Origin: Hymenopus coronatus
Taxonomy: Eukaryota > Arthropoda > Insecta > Mantodea > Hymenopodidae
NCBI GenBank assembly: GCA_030762935.1
Contig: CM060895.1
Span: forward strand, 77,332,001-77,396,000
Direction: 5' to 3'
DNA length: 64,000 nt
How positions within the stretch are numbered: position 1 is the first letter of the stretch; the number at the start of each line of letters is the position of its first letter. The translations under genes and the position numbers were made by a program. Shown here in pieces: positions 35,190-46,508 of the stretch. The notes under the pieces were generated by a model that saw only the letters and a list, made by a program, of their open reading frames with translations, searched no databases and was not told the DNA's origin.

Positions 35190-35766
35190 AAAATCTTAAA
35201 TGTACCATTCACATGACTTTCTCTACCTTTCTGCAACACATTATTGTTAATAAACTTATTCTTCTGTCTACTTCATGCTAACAGAGATAAACATTAACAG
35301 AAGTGTTCTTAGGCTAAACGGACAGTCAAATGTTTTGTTGCTATGGGATTAAACTCCGTTTCTTTGCGCGGCCAGCAGTTGACAAGTTCCCGTATAAGAA
35401 ATGTATAAGTTTTTTAAAACTAAAACCAATAACAAGGAATATCTCAAAAACGGTCAACTCCAAGAAAAATGTGTATATATCCAAGTGTGTGTTTTAACGA
35501 GATCTACATTTTTTTTTTGAGTAAGTTTTTGTCTATCTCATGGTTTACCAGTTATGTAAAATTCCGTAAAATTCATTCAGAATAAAGACGTCTTCAGATG
35601 CTATTCCCAGAAAATTCAAGATATACATTTTATTTGTTACGTAAACATCTTTAATAGAATATATTTTAATCCAAATCGTTAGAGCTATTTTGAAGAAAGT
35701 AAAATAAAATTAGAAAAATGTTCCATTTAAAGGATAATTGAGGGTAGGATATTTTCTTGAAGATGT
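35190..35766 (-). mobile_element. Element A, left arm of an inverted dimer
   Basis: Starts 'acatgactttctctaccttt' (ACTTTCTCTAC at 35213) and runs along the A minus strand to the 'ttttcttgaagat' block. There the orientation flips. The 5' ~250 bp are missing. Confidence 0.9.
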
Positions 35767-36508
35767 ATTTTCAGAAAAATGTCCGGTGTCTGTGAACACA
35801 ACTCAAAAACGAAAAGTCGGTTAAATACTAAACCTGGTATTTAATTTCACTATCGTCCAAAGATGAGACTCGAAGATTTTCAAGAAAACTCCACCACCTC
35901 AACTACCCTTTGCGTGGAACATTTTTCAAAAGGTTTGATTTTCTCAAAAATGACTAACAATTTTGATTAAAATTCTTCACGTGTAATATATTTTGTTACA
36001 AACGAAATGTATATCTTGAATTTTCTGAGAATAGGTTCTGAAGACCTCTTCATTCCGGGCGACTTTTGTGAAACTGGTAAATCGTAAGAGATAAGCAGAA
36101 AGCTACTGCATTAAAATTTAATTTTCAATAAAACACACACTGTTATAGGTATACTTTTATTTTGTGGATATAATTGTTTTCGAGATATTTCGGATTGTTT
36201 GTATCAATTTTAAGGCACTCGAACAGAAAGACGTCTTTCTTCTCGATTCTCGTTTGTTTACTCCTGCCAATAAAAAAGAATGAAATTTCAATTGTTTAAC
36301 ATGGCGATTGGCTTTTAAAGAGCTTGACTATTCTTTTAGCTGTGCATTCGCTTATTTCCCCTTCGTGTTAAAAGAAAACAGGCAATAAGACCACTAATGA
36401 TAATGTTTTATCATCATTAGCATGACGTGTATAACAGATTAAACTTTTGAATAAAAGATTTGCGGAACACCTATGGAAAGTCATGTAAATAAAACATCAG
36501 ATTTTTAC
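35767..36508 (+). mobile_element. Element A, right arm of an inverted dimer
   Basis: Begins at 'tattttcagaaaaatgtccg' and runs to the 3' end 'ctatggaaagtcatgtaaat' and 'aaacatcagattttt'. Together with the left arm it makes a palindrome with arms of about 0.55 kb. The arms have diverged. Confidence 0.9.
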
Positions 36509-36827
36509 TTTTATACAATTACTTTTGAAGTTGACTCACCAAGACTTAGTGGATCTACTTTAATTAGTGAACTGTCTCACAATGTGTTTGTTGACTCGGT
36601 CGAAGGTTTTATCAAAGTTAAAAAACCCAGCATGCTTATGTAATGCAATGACAAGGCCAATGATATTCATTTTCAAGTTTATTACAGTATCCTAAGTTAA
36701 TTACTACAAATCATATTTGGGGTACGAAAATCTGAAGTTCACTGCATATTTGTATGTAGACGCAAGCAGCACGTGCTCTCAGAAGTAATTTTTGAACACA
36801 GAAAATAAAACAGGAAGTACCCATCTG
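36509..36827. other. Unique spacer, nothing seen
   Basis: AT-rich sequence without a recognised element. Confidence 0.5.
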
Positions 36828-37070
36828 GGTAGTATGGAAATAGCGTGACTGCCTCGCAATCAGCAGGTCGTGAGCTCGAATCTCCCTTAGGGTGAGTTAT
36901 TCGGTTAAGGTTTTTTCGGTTTTTTTCCTTATCTTAATAAGATGAATTTCAAGCAATTTTAAGCTCAATGAACACCGATATTATTTGAGCATCATTCTCT
37001 AATTTCATTCATTGTCCAATATTACCAACCAAGTTAAAGGACGTTAAGCTAAAAAAAAAAAAAAAAAAGA
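36828..37070 (+). mobile_element. SINE-L, tRNA-derived with poly-A tail
   Basis: Head 'ggtagtatggaaatagcgtg' (A box 'tagcgtgactgcc'), B box 'gtgagctcgaatctcc', a T-rich body and an A18 tail at 37051-37068. Confidence 0.7.
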
Positions 37071-37574
37071 AAACAACAACAACCAGGAAGGCGGGAGCAA
37101 CAAACCTACTAATCGTGAGCGAACAGCGAGTGTATGGAACACATCCTATCTCTTACATCAACCCCGTAATGCTGTTAACTTGCAATCCCTTAAACGTTAC
37201 CCCCATCTGCGCTCTCTATTAATTACAGTATATATTTTAACTAAGAATTACTTCAAATTATGGAGGGTGTCGCAATTGCAAACGTCGATAAAGTTGTTTG
37301 TGGTAAAACATTTTAAGCACGAGGGGGGGATGGTATATTAAGAAATGCAAATTCATCAAGCTTGTCTATTACGTAATGCTTAGGGAAGGTCCAAACATGC
37401 AACTGGAATATTTTGCTCGTGGCATTTCGAAAAGTTTACCAAAATTGGATATTCTAATAAGTGTTGTATTTTCTAATGCCAGTAGCTGTTCCGGTAGTAT
37501 GCTGTGATAGATGTTTCTGCTCACAGTATGCATAGGTGTCTTTAGAATCGACATCAGATCTTCTGAGAATATTT
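37071..37574. other. No gene seen
   Basis: Unique sequence with a small G7 run near 37323. Nothing recognised. Confidence 0.45.
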
Positions 37575-37870
37575 AATAACGATTGATAATACCGAGCCAA
37601 GTGTTATTTAGATGGGTCTTGCATTCAGAAGGTCCGGGTTCGATCGCCGTTAACCGCGCACTCTGGAATTGGGTTTTCCCGTGGTTTTCTTGAGGCCGCT
37701 TAGACGAATGCTGTAGAGCTGTAACCTACCACGATTGCTTTCCCTTCTTCATCTTTCAGATCAGCGCAGGTGTGGCTTGAAGGCAGCAGATGGCACGGTT
37801 GCTCCCCCTCTTTCCCCTGTTTGCGCTGGTTGGGACTAGGTGTCGTTATAGAGGCTTGCTTCCGGCCTCC
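37575..37870 (+). mobile_element. SINE-M, tRNA-derived, partial
   Basis: B box 'gtccgggttcgatcgccg' near 37630, followed by 'gggttttcccgtggttttc', a phrase I know from many insect repeats. The A-box side is eroded. GC-richer than its surroundings. Confidence 0.5.
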
Positions 37871-38100
37871 CGGTGCGCGAGAGTGTAGATTCTAGTTCAG
37901 TTTTAGACTGAACTTTTCCTATTGGTTACCAAGACAGTATGGACCACACCAGATTTCGTCGAGGATAGGTCACATTAGGATATGTGTATAAATGAACTAG
38001 ATACAAATAAGGAGTAAACATGGAGTTTCTTACGTTCGTTCAGCCGGCTTGCACATGCGCAGCTAGAATCTGCAATCTCGCTCCCGGCGCCTGTATAGTC
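37862..38100. repeat. Small foldback repeat
   Basis: 'gcgagagtgtagattctag' (37873 onward) is matched in inverted form by 'ctagaatctgcaatctcgc' (38064 onward), two mismatches. The loop is about 160 bp. May be a decayed MITE or chance. Confidence 0.35.
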
Positions 38101-39109
38101 CCGTGGGACGCCAGGCTGTTATTTAGTGAATGTTAGGAACTTCCGCACATCTGTGCGCTTACCTCAATCTTTTCCTGAGTGGTGGCCTGTGGTTTCCTCT
38201 CTTCCATCCCTTTCCCCGAGAAGGAAATAGATCAGTACTTGGTTGCAGTTGCCGAGGTGTCCCCCGATGTTAATATGCTCTAACCTCTAACATTGATAAC
38301 ATGTGTGGAACGAGTTGCTATTGTTTTAAATGAATGATGGTTCCTGAATCTAAGCACGAGAAACTACAACAGTTTGTAATAAATCTGCTAACTTACAGAG
38401 TATTAACAAGTTTACATTGTAAGCAAATTGTTCCGAATTAAAATTCCAAGTTTAAGGACCACGACTCGTTAAACTGATTATCAACGCAGAACGGGAGTCA
38501 GAATAATTTGGAGCATTGAGTAAACCCTTACATTAATCTAATCACTATATCAGATTATCTAACATAATTTCTATGTTCTCGTCGCTAAAATGTACCCTTC
38601 ATATTAACAACTAAGACACGTTTATCATTTCCATTGACCACCTAATCCCAAGTATTATTCTACGTTGATAAATCTAAGACATGGCTTACGTATGTGTCCT
38701 TATTTTTGTGAACACACTGATTCGATGAATTGGACTGAGATTAGTAGGGTCCTTGCTTCCTGAGCTTCTTGAAACCTAATTACCCTCGCCACTCTTGAGT
38801 CTCTACCCAATTGCTTCGCTAATAAATGTTTTTAAATATGAATTTTATATCGAGTTATAACTTATGCATTTTTACAATATTCATAAGTTTTAATATATGA
38901 AATTACTTACCGCTATTATTTATCTATTCATCCATTAATTTATAAACAAATTATTAATTTCATGCGAACATAAATGGTATCAGTGTTACATTAATCCTGC
39001 AGTAAATTCTGCCTACAAAAAGATTTCCTTGCTATACAAAACTTTGAAGGGAGGCTTCTAGAGTATTTCAAACATACCAAAATGACCTAACATTTTATTT
39101 CTTTTGACA
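38101..39109. other. No gene seen
   Basis: Mostly unique. 'gaacttccgcac.tctgtg' near 38140 recurs near 56472, suggesting a shared old repeat too short to define. Confidence 0.4.
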
Positions 39110-39372
39110 GCATATTAAAGGGATGATATTTTAATGAAGATATTTAAAGCCAACTTCGAGAAAATAAACTAACAGATGTTTTTAGTGGGGAAGTGAACAT
39201 TCTAGAAAAGCTTCGTGTCATATCCCAGGAGCGGTCCATTCCCCTAGGTTTGTAACTTCAATACCAAGTATTTCAAAATATATTTACCGTAAAATCTTGA
39301 TATCAAATTTGTGAGGAATGAACTTCTTCCTGTTAATTACTGTACGCACATGTCAGAAAACGTAAAAGTGTA
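39110..39372 (-). mobile_element. Element A, decayed fragment
   Basis: Recognisable by 'atattttaatgaagatattt', 'gaagtgaacattctagaaaa', 'cttcgtgtcatatcc' and the 'aaaatcttgatatcaaattt' complement, ending 'tgtcagaaaacgtaaaa'. Confidence 0.5.
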
Positions 39373-40559
39373 TGAAAAGAATCGGTAGTCCTTCGTAGTC
39401 AAATGGAAATTACGACCCAAAATTATACACCAAAAAGCCTCTTATCGCGAAATATGCCACCCACGCTCTCTGCACCGCCAGCTGGTTTTGTAACGTCCCA
39501 AGTTTCGGCAGATAAGGTACACAATCTCCTTTTAAAACAACTTGAAGCAATGCGTACATTTCGAAACTTAATGCATTTGGAGAGTTGGACAAACTGGCTG
39601 GGAAGTTCGGTAAATGGAAGAAGCTATTTGGCAACAACGACACACTTCCTTTTCTGATAAGCTTGCCGGAGGAAGCCTTGCCAAATGCGGATCGATGTTT
39701 ACATTCTCTGCGTTTAATGCTATCGGTAAAAGGTTCTTGCCGATATCGGTCTCTTACCGATTTTCAGTTACTTCCTGTCGTTTCTCATTCACTGAGCCAG
39801 TTTGTTTTAACTATCAGCTCTACCAACTTTTGGAGCTCCTCAGTTTTATAAGGTCTGCAATCAAAGTACATACCGTCATTATTCGTCCAATTTTTATCTC
39901 ACGATGTTTGGGATGCTGTAGATTGGTGGTAACATAATTTTGTAGAGTGCGCAGATTTTAAATGTGACCTCTTGAAGTTTAGCTGAAACACTTATTCGTC
40001 TCTCATTGCACTTTCTCATGTACAACAACTTCATAAGGAGTGGACATTCCCCTAAATTCCAATCGTATTCCCTCTAAAAATTTTAGCTTCAGGTAAATCT
40101 TGGTAAACTCCACCATGAGATAACCAACTAAGACAACAGACTATATCAGCTGTCTCTATATTAAAAAAAAAACATCATGGACACAAAAATGAACCAATTA
40201 AATGTGTTATTGTGAAATGAAGGGGTCGTTCTTATATCGCCTCTATAAAAGATTTGTTTTTATATAGTTTTATAGTTTGCTAGCTACCATTTAGCTACCT
40301 TCAATACAGCCGTGGCACAATGCATAAGGAACAAAACTACAGTTCTATAGAACATGATAAAAGTTACAACAAATGAACTGAACTGAAGAGAAAACTGTAA
40401 ACAAAAGTATTTTAAATAAAATATTTATATAGTTTGAAACGCATATTTGTCATATTTACAATTGAAATGCGCAGTACTTGCCACCTAAAATATTAATAGC
40501 AATAAATTAAAGTGATGTATTTATCATATTATTACAGCAGCAGATTAGGTTTGATTATA
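39373..40559. other. No gene recognised; GC-richer patch
   Basis: 39400-39940 is less AT-rich and open for 80-100 codons in three frames, but none shows a motif I know. The rest is AT-rich unique sequence. Confidence 0.35.
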
Positions 40560-40760
40560 AATGTACACCCTAATTTTCTGCTAGAACTGTATTACGTCCC
40601 GGCAGTCCCTTACGTCTTCAGGCAAGGCATTCCACAGACGAGTAATATAAGTAATAAACAGAAAATTTAGCAACAGACGCCTCGGTTTACATTTCAAAGC
40701 GCCGGGATGGGGTAATACAGATTTTATTTTATTTTTCGTTATTCTATGAAAGATTTTCGT
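40560..40760 (-). pseudogene. LINE C-terminal scrap (RLWNALPEDV motif)
   Basis: Minus strand reads LKCKPRRLLLNFLFITYI followed by TRLWNALPEDVRDCRD. 'R.WN.LP.+V' near the end of the protein is a recurrent signature of non-LTR reverse transcriptases. Only about 40 residues are recognisable, and the frame is lost outside this block. Confidence 0.4.
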
Positions 40761-41495
40761 TAAAATTGGCTTACGGGAAAAGCTTAATCAATACAATAGC
40801 ATATGGTCTTCTAGAGAAAGGGGTAAAGAAGCTACAAACTTTGTATGGAACTGTCATCAGTGACCTGGAGATGAAGGTTAATCTTATTGCTGCCATCGAA
40901 CGGGTGTGAATTCGAAGGTTACTTTATCTTCCCAAAAATATAGCCGAACTGTGGAAAGATACATCACATGCTGGTTATTAAAAGGGAAGTACGATTAAGA
41001 CAAGGCTGCATTGAACTGATGTAGCTAAGGTCCAACTTAACGACACATGCAAATAATATTTCACCATTCCTCTAGAAGGCTGAAATATATTTTATTAATT
41101 AAGCTTTCTCGTGTGCCAATTGCAGTAAAATTGTTTTATAAGGTGGTATCCAAACCACTCCATTTCACATTAATTATAACCTCGTTTAGTGCTTCATTGT
41201 TCTGTCTCTAGTTGTTTTCCAGATCAGTCACATTAAACATATTGACTGGCAGGAGCCGCTATTTCGTTATCTGAAGTTCAGAACCTCACGGAAGGAGCAA
41301 CACTATTGTGAATGAGCCACTTATAATCCATGTCAGTGTATTATGGCGTCACGCCAATGATTAACTGCGGCGTATCAAAACCCAGTGAGAAGAAACTATT
41401 CAGTGTTGCGAAAAGCAGCCTGGCTACGTTTTCTCCAAGTGAGCGAGGACATATGTTTATTTGATTTCACTACATGACCGTGTATGTTGGCACAG
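40761..41495. other. No gene seen
   Basis: Unique sequence, nothing recognised. Confidence 0.45.
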
Positions 41496-41718
41496 CTTTA
41501 CGGCCGCGCCGTGGTCGAGTGGTTAGACCACTTGCTTTTGACCTAGGCGGCCCGAGTTCAACCCCAAGCTACATGTTAGATTTGTGGTGGAAAAAGCGGC
41601 GGAAGGGCGGGTTTTCTAGGGGTTCTCCTGTTTCCCCCTCCATCACATTCCACTGCTCTTCCATCTATATTCCATGTATGCCATAAGTAGTAAAAGTGAG
41701 CGTTAAACACTATAAAAA
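41496..41718 (+). mobile_element. SINE-C, best head copy
   Basis: 'ccgtggtcgagtggttagac' (A box) and 'cccgagttcaaccccaag' (B box), then 'gtggtggaaaaagcgg' and 'ttccccctccatcac', ending 'gttaaacactataaaaac'. The head is tRNA-Leu/Ser-like. The body matches the 27.5-kb copy. Confidence 0.75.
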
Positions 41719-42378
41719 CAGCTTTTATAACAGGATTTTTTTTCTTTGGGGGGGAGGTTCTTCTATCGTGAGTAAAGAATGCCGAATAACTTCAAGCTCC
41801 ATGAAAATCAGTTCACCAAGTCCATTCAGGTTAAATAATATAATAATAGTTTAATATCCCATCCAAATTCACTTAACATTAACAAAAACCATCTATTTTC
41901 TACCAATAAACCTAAATCTCATTTAGCAACTTTAATGTACGTAAATTCGCATATTGATGATAAAGTAAGAATTAAAGTACAAAAACTAGAAACAAATACA
42001 GAATGTGCAACCAATATCTGAATATTCAACTATGTAGAGCGTTAAAATAAACAGAATAAGAGCGAAATTTTATCATTATTTTGCTTGATTATGATTCTTT
42101 TCTAAATGATCCATTATGGTCTTCATTCTTAGAAAGTAGTTTTCAGAAGAATAATGAGAGAAAAAGCGGAAGTGTTGCTTCGCTATAATTCAACACGTGG
42201 GGTTAACAGTTATCACTTATTATTTCTATGCGTTCAATGACTGAACAACCGCTCATTGTTGCAACATGAAACATGGGCGACTTCCAGAAACAATATATCA
42301 TGCGGTGTGTTACCTAAGAGGAGCTTTGATGATCAAAGACAAAGCGCATGTTAATATTTAAAAAAATAAAATTGATAC
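41719..42378. other. No gene seen
   Basis: AT-rich unique sequence ending in a T17 run (42379-42395). Confidence 0.45.
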
Positions 42379-42396
42379 TTTTTTTTTTTTTTTTTT

Positions 42397-42700
42397 GGAA
42401 TAGTCTCTAAATAGTGTTGCGTATCTGATAGACCGTAAGGGGTACAGAAAACTTACTACAAAAATGTAGATTTCGTTAAAACACACAATTTATGTACCGT
42501 TTTGTAGAATTGGCCGTTCCTTTCGTTTCATCTCTTGTTTGCTTTACTGCTGACCATGCAAAAGGAACCGAACTTTTATTGTTCACTTAGCGACGCGCTT
42601 TAGCCTAGCCATTCTCTTATTCCCCTTCTGCTTAGAAGAAAGCAAAGTAATTGGAGACTTTCTGTTAACGTTCATCCAGATTAGATAAGATTAGGAAGCA
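42397..42700 (+). mobile_element. Element A, 3' half
   Basis: From 'ggaatagtctctaa' and 'tctgatagaccgtaagggg' through 'aaaacacacaatttatgta' to 'tattccccttctgcttag' and 'tgttaacgttcat'. The last ~90 bp are missing. A T17 run sits at its left edge. Confidence 0.7.
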
Positions 42701-43439
42701 TTCTGAAGGTTCTTTAGGCCAGGAAGCCACTGAACATAGAACTTGTCAAGAGATATACATGTGTACATATGTTTATATACTATGGAAAAAAAAATAGGTA
42801 TAAAGCTCTGGCGCTAACAGCATGGGTTACAAAAACAACAGAATAGACATATCATCACACAATTTGCTTCTGAGGGCTGTATGCCACTGCACTATACCTA
42901 ATATGATGTATAAAAGCATAGAACTTCCTTTTTTCACATAAAAACAAAGAGTATCAAAAATTAGCGTTAAAATGTATAAATGAATATAGTTTCACTATAT
43001 GTAACACTGATGTAATAATGTAATAATTATCGACATAACAGTTACTACTATTAATTACATAAAACTGAATGATTATTGTATTGTGTACTCTTCATAAATG
43101 TCAAAAAATTACAATACATATTTACAAATATGATATAGAATTTACAATGCAAAAATTTACAATTATGTACTAGAGTGTAAAATACCAAAGCATCAGGTTT
43201 TACAGACCTTGTGTCACTGCTAAATACTAAAAATTTCACACATTCATGCAAGTCAAAGTATACATTAGTTTAATTTTAATATAAACACACACATGAATAT
43301 AAACAAAATGCAGTACATTATAATACTTATAAATACAATGATATTGTCAGACAGATTTGTCGCTTAAATATTCATCTACAGAATAAAATGATTAGCATGA
43401 TATAGATAAAAACATCTTTCGTAGGAACAATTTGTTTGC
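42701..43439. other. No gene seen
   Basis: Very AT-rich unique sequence. Confidence 0.5.
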
Positions 43440-43570
43440 AGAATACCAGATTATTTTTTATACAGGGGACCCTAAAACTTATATTCCCATAAAATTTCGG
43501 TATCCAATTTTTGAGTGAAATGCAATAGCTTCTTTACCTTTGTATATACTACATATAGAAAGTAAAAATC
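43440..43570 (-). mobile_element. Element A, 5' terminal fragment
   Basis: 'aggggaccctaaaacttata', 'aaatttcggtatccaatttt', 'tgcaatagcttcttta', ending 'atactacatatagaaagtaa' (5' end on the minus strand). Confidence 0.7.
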
Positions 43571-43644
43571 AGTTTTGAAAGCTTATACATGACGTATAGC
43601 GGCTCTTTAATAATACAGCAATCATCATTTCTATATTTAGAAAA

Positions 43645-44485
43645 AGAAAAAAAAATCTGATATGTTCCATTCACAAAACTTTCTCTAGCAATTCCAAGTA
43701 CAAACTGTTACTACAAAAGATTATGTCGATTAGTATAATATAGATAAAGGAATAAAAAATTGCAGATTTGGTCTTACAACTTGCTTCATTGTAAGTAGAA
43801 GGGAAAAGTTGGAATACATAATGCTAAAGCAATAATAAAATCGTTTAAAAGCTGGTCGCTATGTGAAACAATTAATGTTTGGTTCGCCTTGCTTGGTCCA
43901 GTTTGAGAAAAGTTATGTACTTTAAACTGAAACTGAAACTAATAATAAGCCGTCAACTCTGCAAGAAAAACCTATACAACATCACTATGTGTTTTAACGA
44001 GGTCTACATTTAAGCTTTTGTCTATCTCTTACTGTTGAACCCTTTTGCAAAATTCTGCAAAACTCATCCAGAATAAGGAGCTCTTTGCAATCTATTCTCA
44101 GAAAATTCAAAATATACATTTTATTTATAATGTAAATATCTTTAATACACCGTATTTTAATCGAAATGGTTAAGACAGTTTTAAGAAAAACAACATTTTC
44201 AAAAATGTTTCTATCTGAAGGGGAATCTGTGGTAGTGGGATTTTTATGAACATCTTAATGTCGCAACCTTGGACGATAAACAAATACCAATTTTCTTTTT
44301 AATGCTATTAATATTTAGTGGTTAATAATATTAATGCTATTTTCGTTTTTAAGATACATACACAAACATAGGACCTTTTACTGAAAAAGGATATCTCAAA
44401 ACATATTTCCGGTGAAATCTCGACATGGAATTTTTGAGTAGAATACAGGCCTTTATCTAACTACGTGCTAGAGAAAGTAGTAACT
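43645..44485 (-). mobile_element. Element A, full-length copy
   Basis: 3' end signature 'aaaaatctgatatgttccat' then ACTTTCTCTAG at 43678. The body is complete and ends 'ctacgtgctagagaaagt' at 44478. The 5' palindrome is shortened to one arm. Confidence 0.9.
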
Positions 44486-44699
44486 TTTGTACAAATCTCA
44501 GATGATAAAATTACTGTCCACCCGAAATTGAGGCTATAAGTTATGGATGGGGACTAGCAGGAACTCTTGAAGCTTCGAGGCAGCAAACCTCAATGACCGC
44601 AAACTGCAAATCCGCCTGACTTGTCAGCGCTAACTTCATTATTCAAAAGGATGCTTTGCGGATATCCAGGATGTAGGATAGCTTAACCTTTGTGTACAG
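44486..44699. other. Unique sequence upstream of candidate exon
   Basis: Less AT-rich than average. Ends in a branch-point-like 'cttaac' and acceptor 'ctttgtgtacag'. Confidence 0.35.
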
Positions 44700-44833
44700 G
44701 TGTCAACAGCTACCGCCATCATTTTGAGGAATGCACCGCAGATTTGCCAGCAAGGACGTCACATCACAGATCGATGCCACACATGGTGTATACTACAACA
44801 TATAGAGCAATATGCCCTTGCCTACATCCAAAG
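44700..44833 (+). CDS. Candidate internal exon
   Basis: 134 bp bounded by a convincing acceptor (taacctttgtgtacag|g) and a strong donor (aaag|gtaagtaagg). Two plus frames are open across it. One reads VSTATAIILRNAPQICQQG, HITDRCHTWCILQH and ALAYIQ. The other reads NSYRHHFEECTADLPA. Neither matches a family I know. It is GC-richer than its flanks and not repeated in the window. It may equally be a non-coding RNA exon or chance. Confidence 0.25.
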
Positions 44834-45011
44834 GTAAGTAAGGCTCTTAGCTGTGTTTCTCCACCTCTGTGTGTTCCACTGAATCCGTGTAGGGCTTATG
44901 CCTTAACATCAGCTTATGTGCATCATTGTTACTTAACAGGCAAAAGTGTATTTATTCTTTCTTAGGTTATGTGTCAGGATGTGATTACAATAACGAATAA
45001 TGGTAATGTAT

Positions 45012-45034
45012 TTATTTTACTTTCTCTGCACGAA
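45012..45034 (+). mobile_element. Element A, 5' terminus left of an insertion
   Basis: 'ttttactttctctgcacg' is a perfect A start, cut off by GA-rich repeats. The same copy seems to resume near 45985. Confidence 0.6.
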
Positions 45035-45440
45035 TAATGAAAGAGATGGACAGAAAGAGATAGATGGAAAGAGAGATAGATGGGGAGAGAGATGGAAAAA
45101 GAGCAGAGAGAGATAGTTGGATGGAGAGAAGGAGAGTTGGATGGAGAGGAGAGAAGGAGAGTTGGATGGAGAGGAGAGGGATAGTTGGATGGAGAGGAGA
45201 GGGATAGTTGGATGGAGAGGAGAGGGATAGTTGGATGGAGAGGAGAGGGATAGTTGGATGGAGAGGAGAGGGATAGTTGGATGGAGAGGAGAGGGATAGA
45301 TGGATAAGAGATATGGATGGGGAGAGAGATGGATGGAAAGTGAGAAAGATGGAGAGAGAGAGAGAGAGAGAGAGAGGGATGGATGGAGAGATATAGTTGG
45401 AGAGAGATGTAGATGGAGAGATAGATGGGTAGTTAGACGG
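45035..45440. repeat. GA-rich region with 23-bp minisatellite
   Basis: GATGGA/GAGAGA-type sequence. From 45158 to 45295 a 23-bp unit repeats about six times. The five copies starting at 45181, 45204, 45227, 45250 and 45273 are identical. The unit begins 'atagttggatggag'. A GA run follows at 45352-45375. Confidence 0.95.
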
Positions 45441-45544
45441 GTAATTAGCTTGATTACTGCTAAAAAATATTATATGTAATACATATATAGCAACGTCAAT
45501 TTAAAGTTTAGAAAAATTGGATATTTTAAAACACCTAGCCTTAT

Positions 45545-45965
45545 AGAGATGATTTTTCTCCAACATAATTACATTCCCTCTCTTAAATTTGTTAAATGCA
45601 ATGCACGTAATTGCGTCAGGCAAGGTATTAAATACATTAATGGATACAACTTCAAAGCTATTTCAAGTGTTAGTGCTTTTTGTTCGAATAGTTATGAGCA
45701 GTTTCACACAAATGTTATTCTTGTAGATTGTTCTTAATGTATAGAAAACAATTTCAAATTTTTGTACAAGAAAGATTGAGGATTCCAAGTTCGATAAAAT
45801 ATAATTAGAATGAGTATTTGGCGTAACTCCGAGCACTATTTTAATTACTCTCTTTTGTAAAATCAAAGGGCTTATTTGCATAAAAATTTTTGTCACAAAG
45901 TAAGGCATCATAGTTCAGAATACAGTAATACATTAACAGTAATAGTTTTGTTAATGGTTTGGCCG
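45545..45965 (-). pseudogene. LINE reverse-transcriptase C-terminal relic
   Basis: Minus-strand frames read LLLMYYCILNYDALL, then LILQKRVIKIVLGVTPNTHS and, after a stop, SINVFNTLPDAIT and KFKRGNVIMLEKNHLYK. The sequence 'LQKR.IRII.G....H' followed by 'N.LPD.I' and 'FK..L..+L' is the usual end of jockey-type LINE ORF2 proteins. It is a different family from the 20.5-kb relic, since the wording between blocks differs. Stops and a frame change are present. Confidence 0.55.
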
Positions 45966-45984
45966 AGTACTGTAGCAAAATCAT

Positions 45985-46240
45985 TCCAAAAAGTTTATAT
46001 AGAGATTTAATCGGAAATATATATTTGAGGACCACTAAATCAAAAATAGCCTATTTAGAGAAAGGAAACGTGTGTACTTTGTATGTGTGTATATGTGTGT
46101 GTGTGTGTGAAGGCAGCATAATTAAAAACCAAAAGGTCTGTTAAATACCAAACTTGGTATTTTAGTTTATATCTTCCAACGACACAACACAACCTAAACT
46201 ATTGTTTACATGGAAAATACCGCAAAATAATATATATGTC
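45985..46240 (+). mobile_element. Element A, 5' part right of the insertions
   Basis: 'agagatttaatcggaaatat', 'ggaccactaaatc', a (GT)n tract, 'ggcagcataattaaaaacc', 'aaataccaaacttggtattt'. It stops at 'tttacatggaaaatacc', near the E copy. Confidence 0.7.
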
Positions 46241-46259
46241 AAATAAGAACATTGTATAT

Positions 46260-46508
46260 CACTTTGGATAGGTAGAATCAGACTGAAAAATTCAATGCCA
46301 CAACCGGTATTTGAACCACGGATCTCCAGGTTTCTAGCCAGTTGCTAGCATGACAAGATACCGGCACGGCATTAAATGTCTCAACTCATTCGCATGTTTC
46401 CCGGCAAAAGACCAGATGATCACAAATTATTTTGAGATGACATACTCCAATGGCAACTTAAGTCATAAGTGCTTTAAGTCCCACGATCCATAGTATTGCC
46501 AACTATCC
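46260..46508 (-). mobile_element. Element E, copy 5
   Basis: Minus strand: 'atagttggcaatactatgg', 'gccattggagtatgtcatct', 'gcgaatgagttgag', a shortened tRNA-like module lacking the 'gtagctcag' A-box core, B box 'gtggttcaaataccgg', and tail 'ttgaatttttcagtctgatt' and 'ctacctatcca'. Confidence 0.75.

Noticed and set aside
39403..39937. Overlapping 80-107-codon open frames in a GC-richer patch
   Set aside because: No recognisable domain in any of the frames, and three overlapping frames argue for composition rather than coding.
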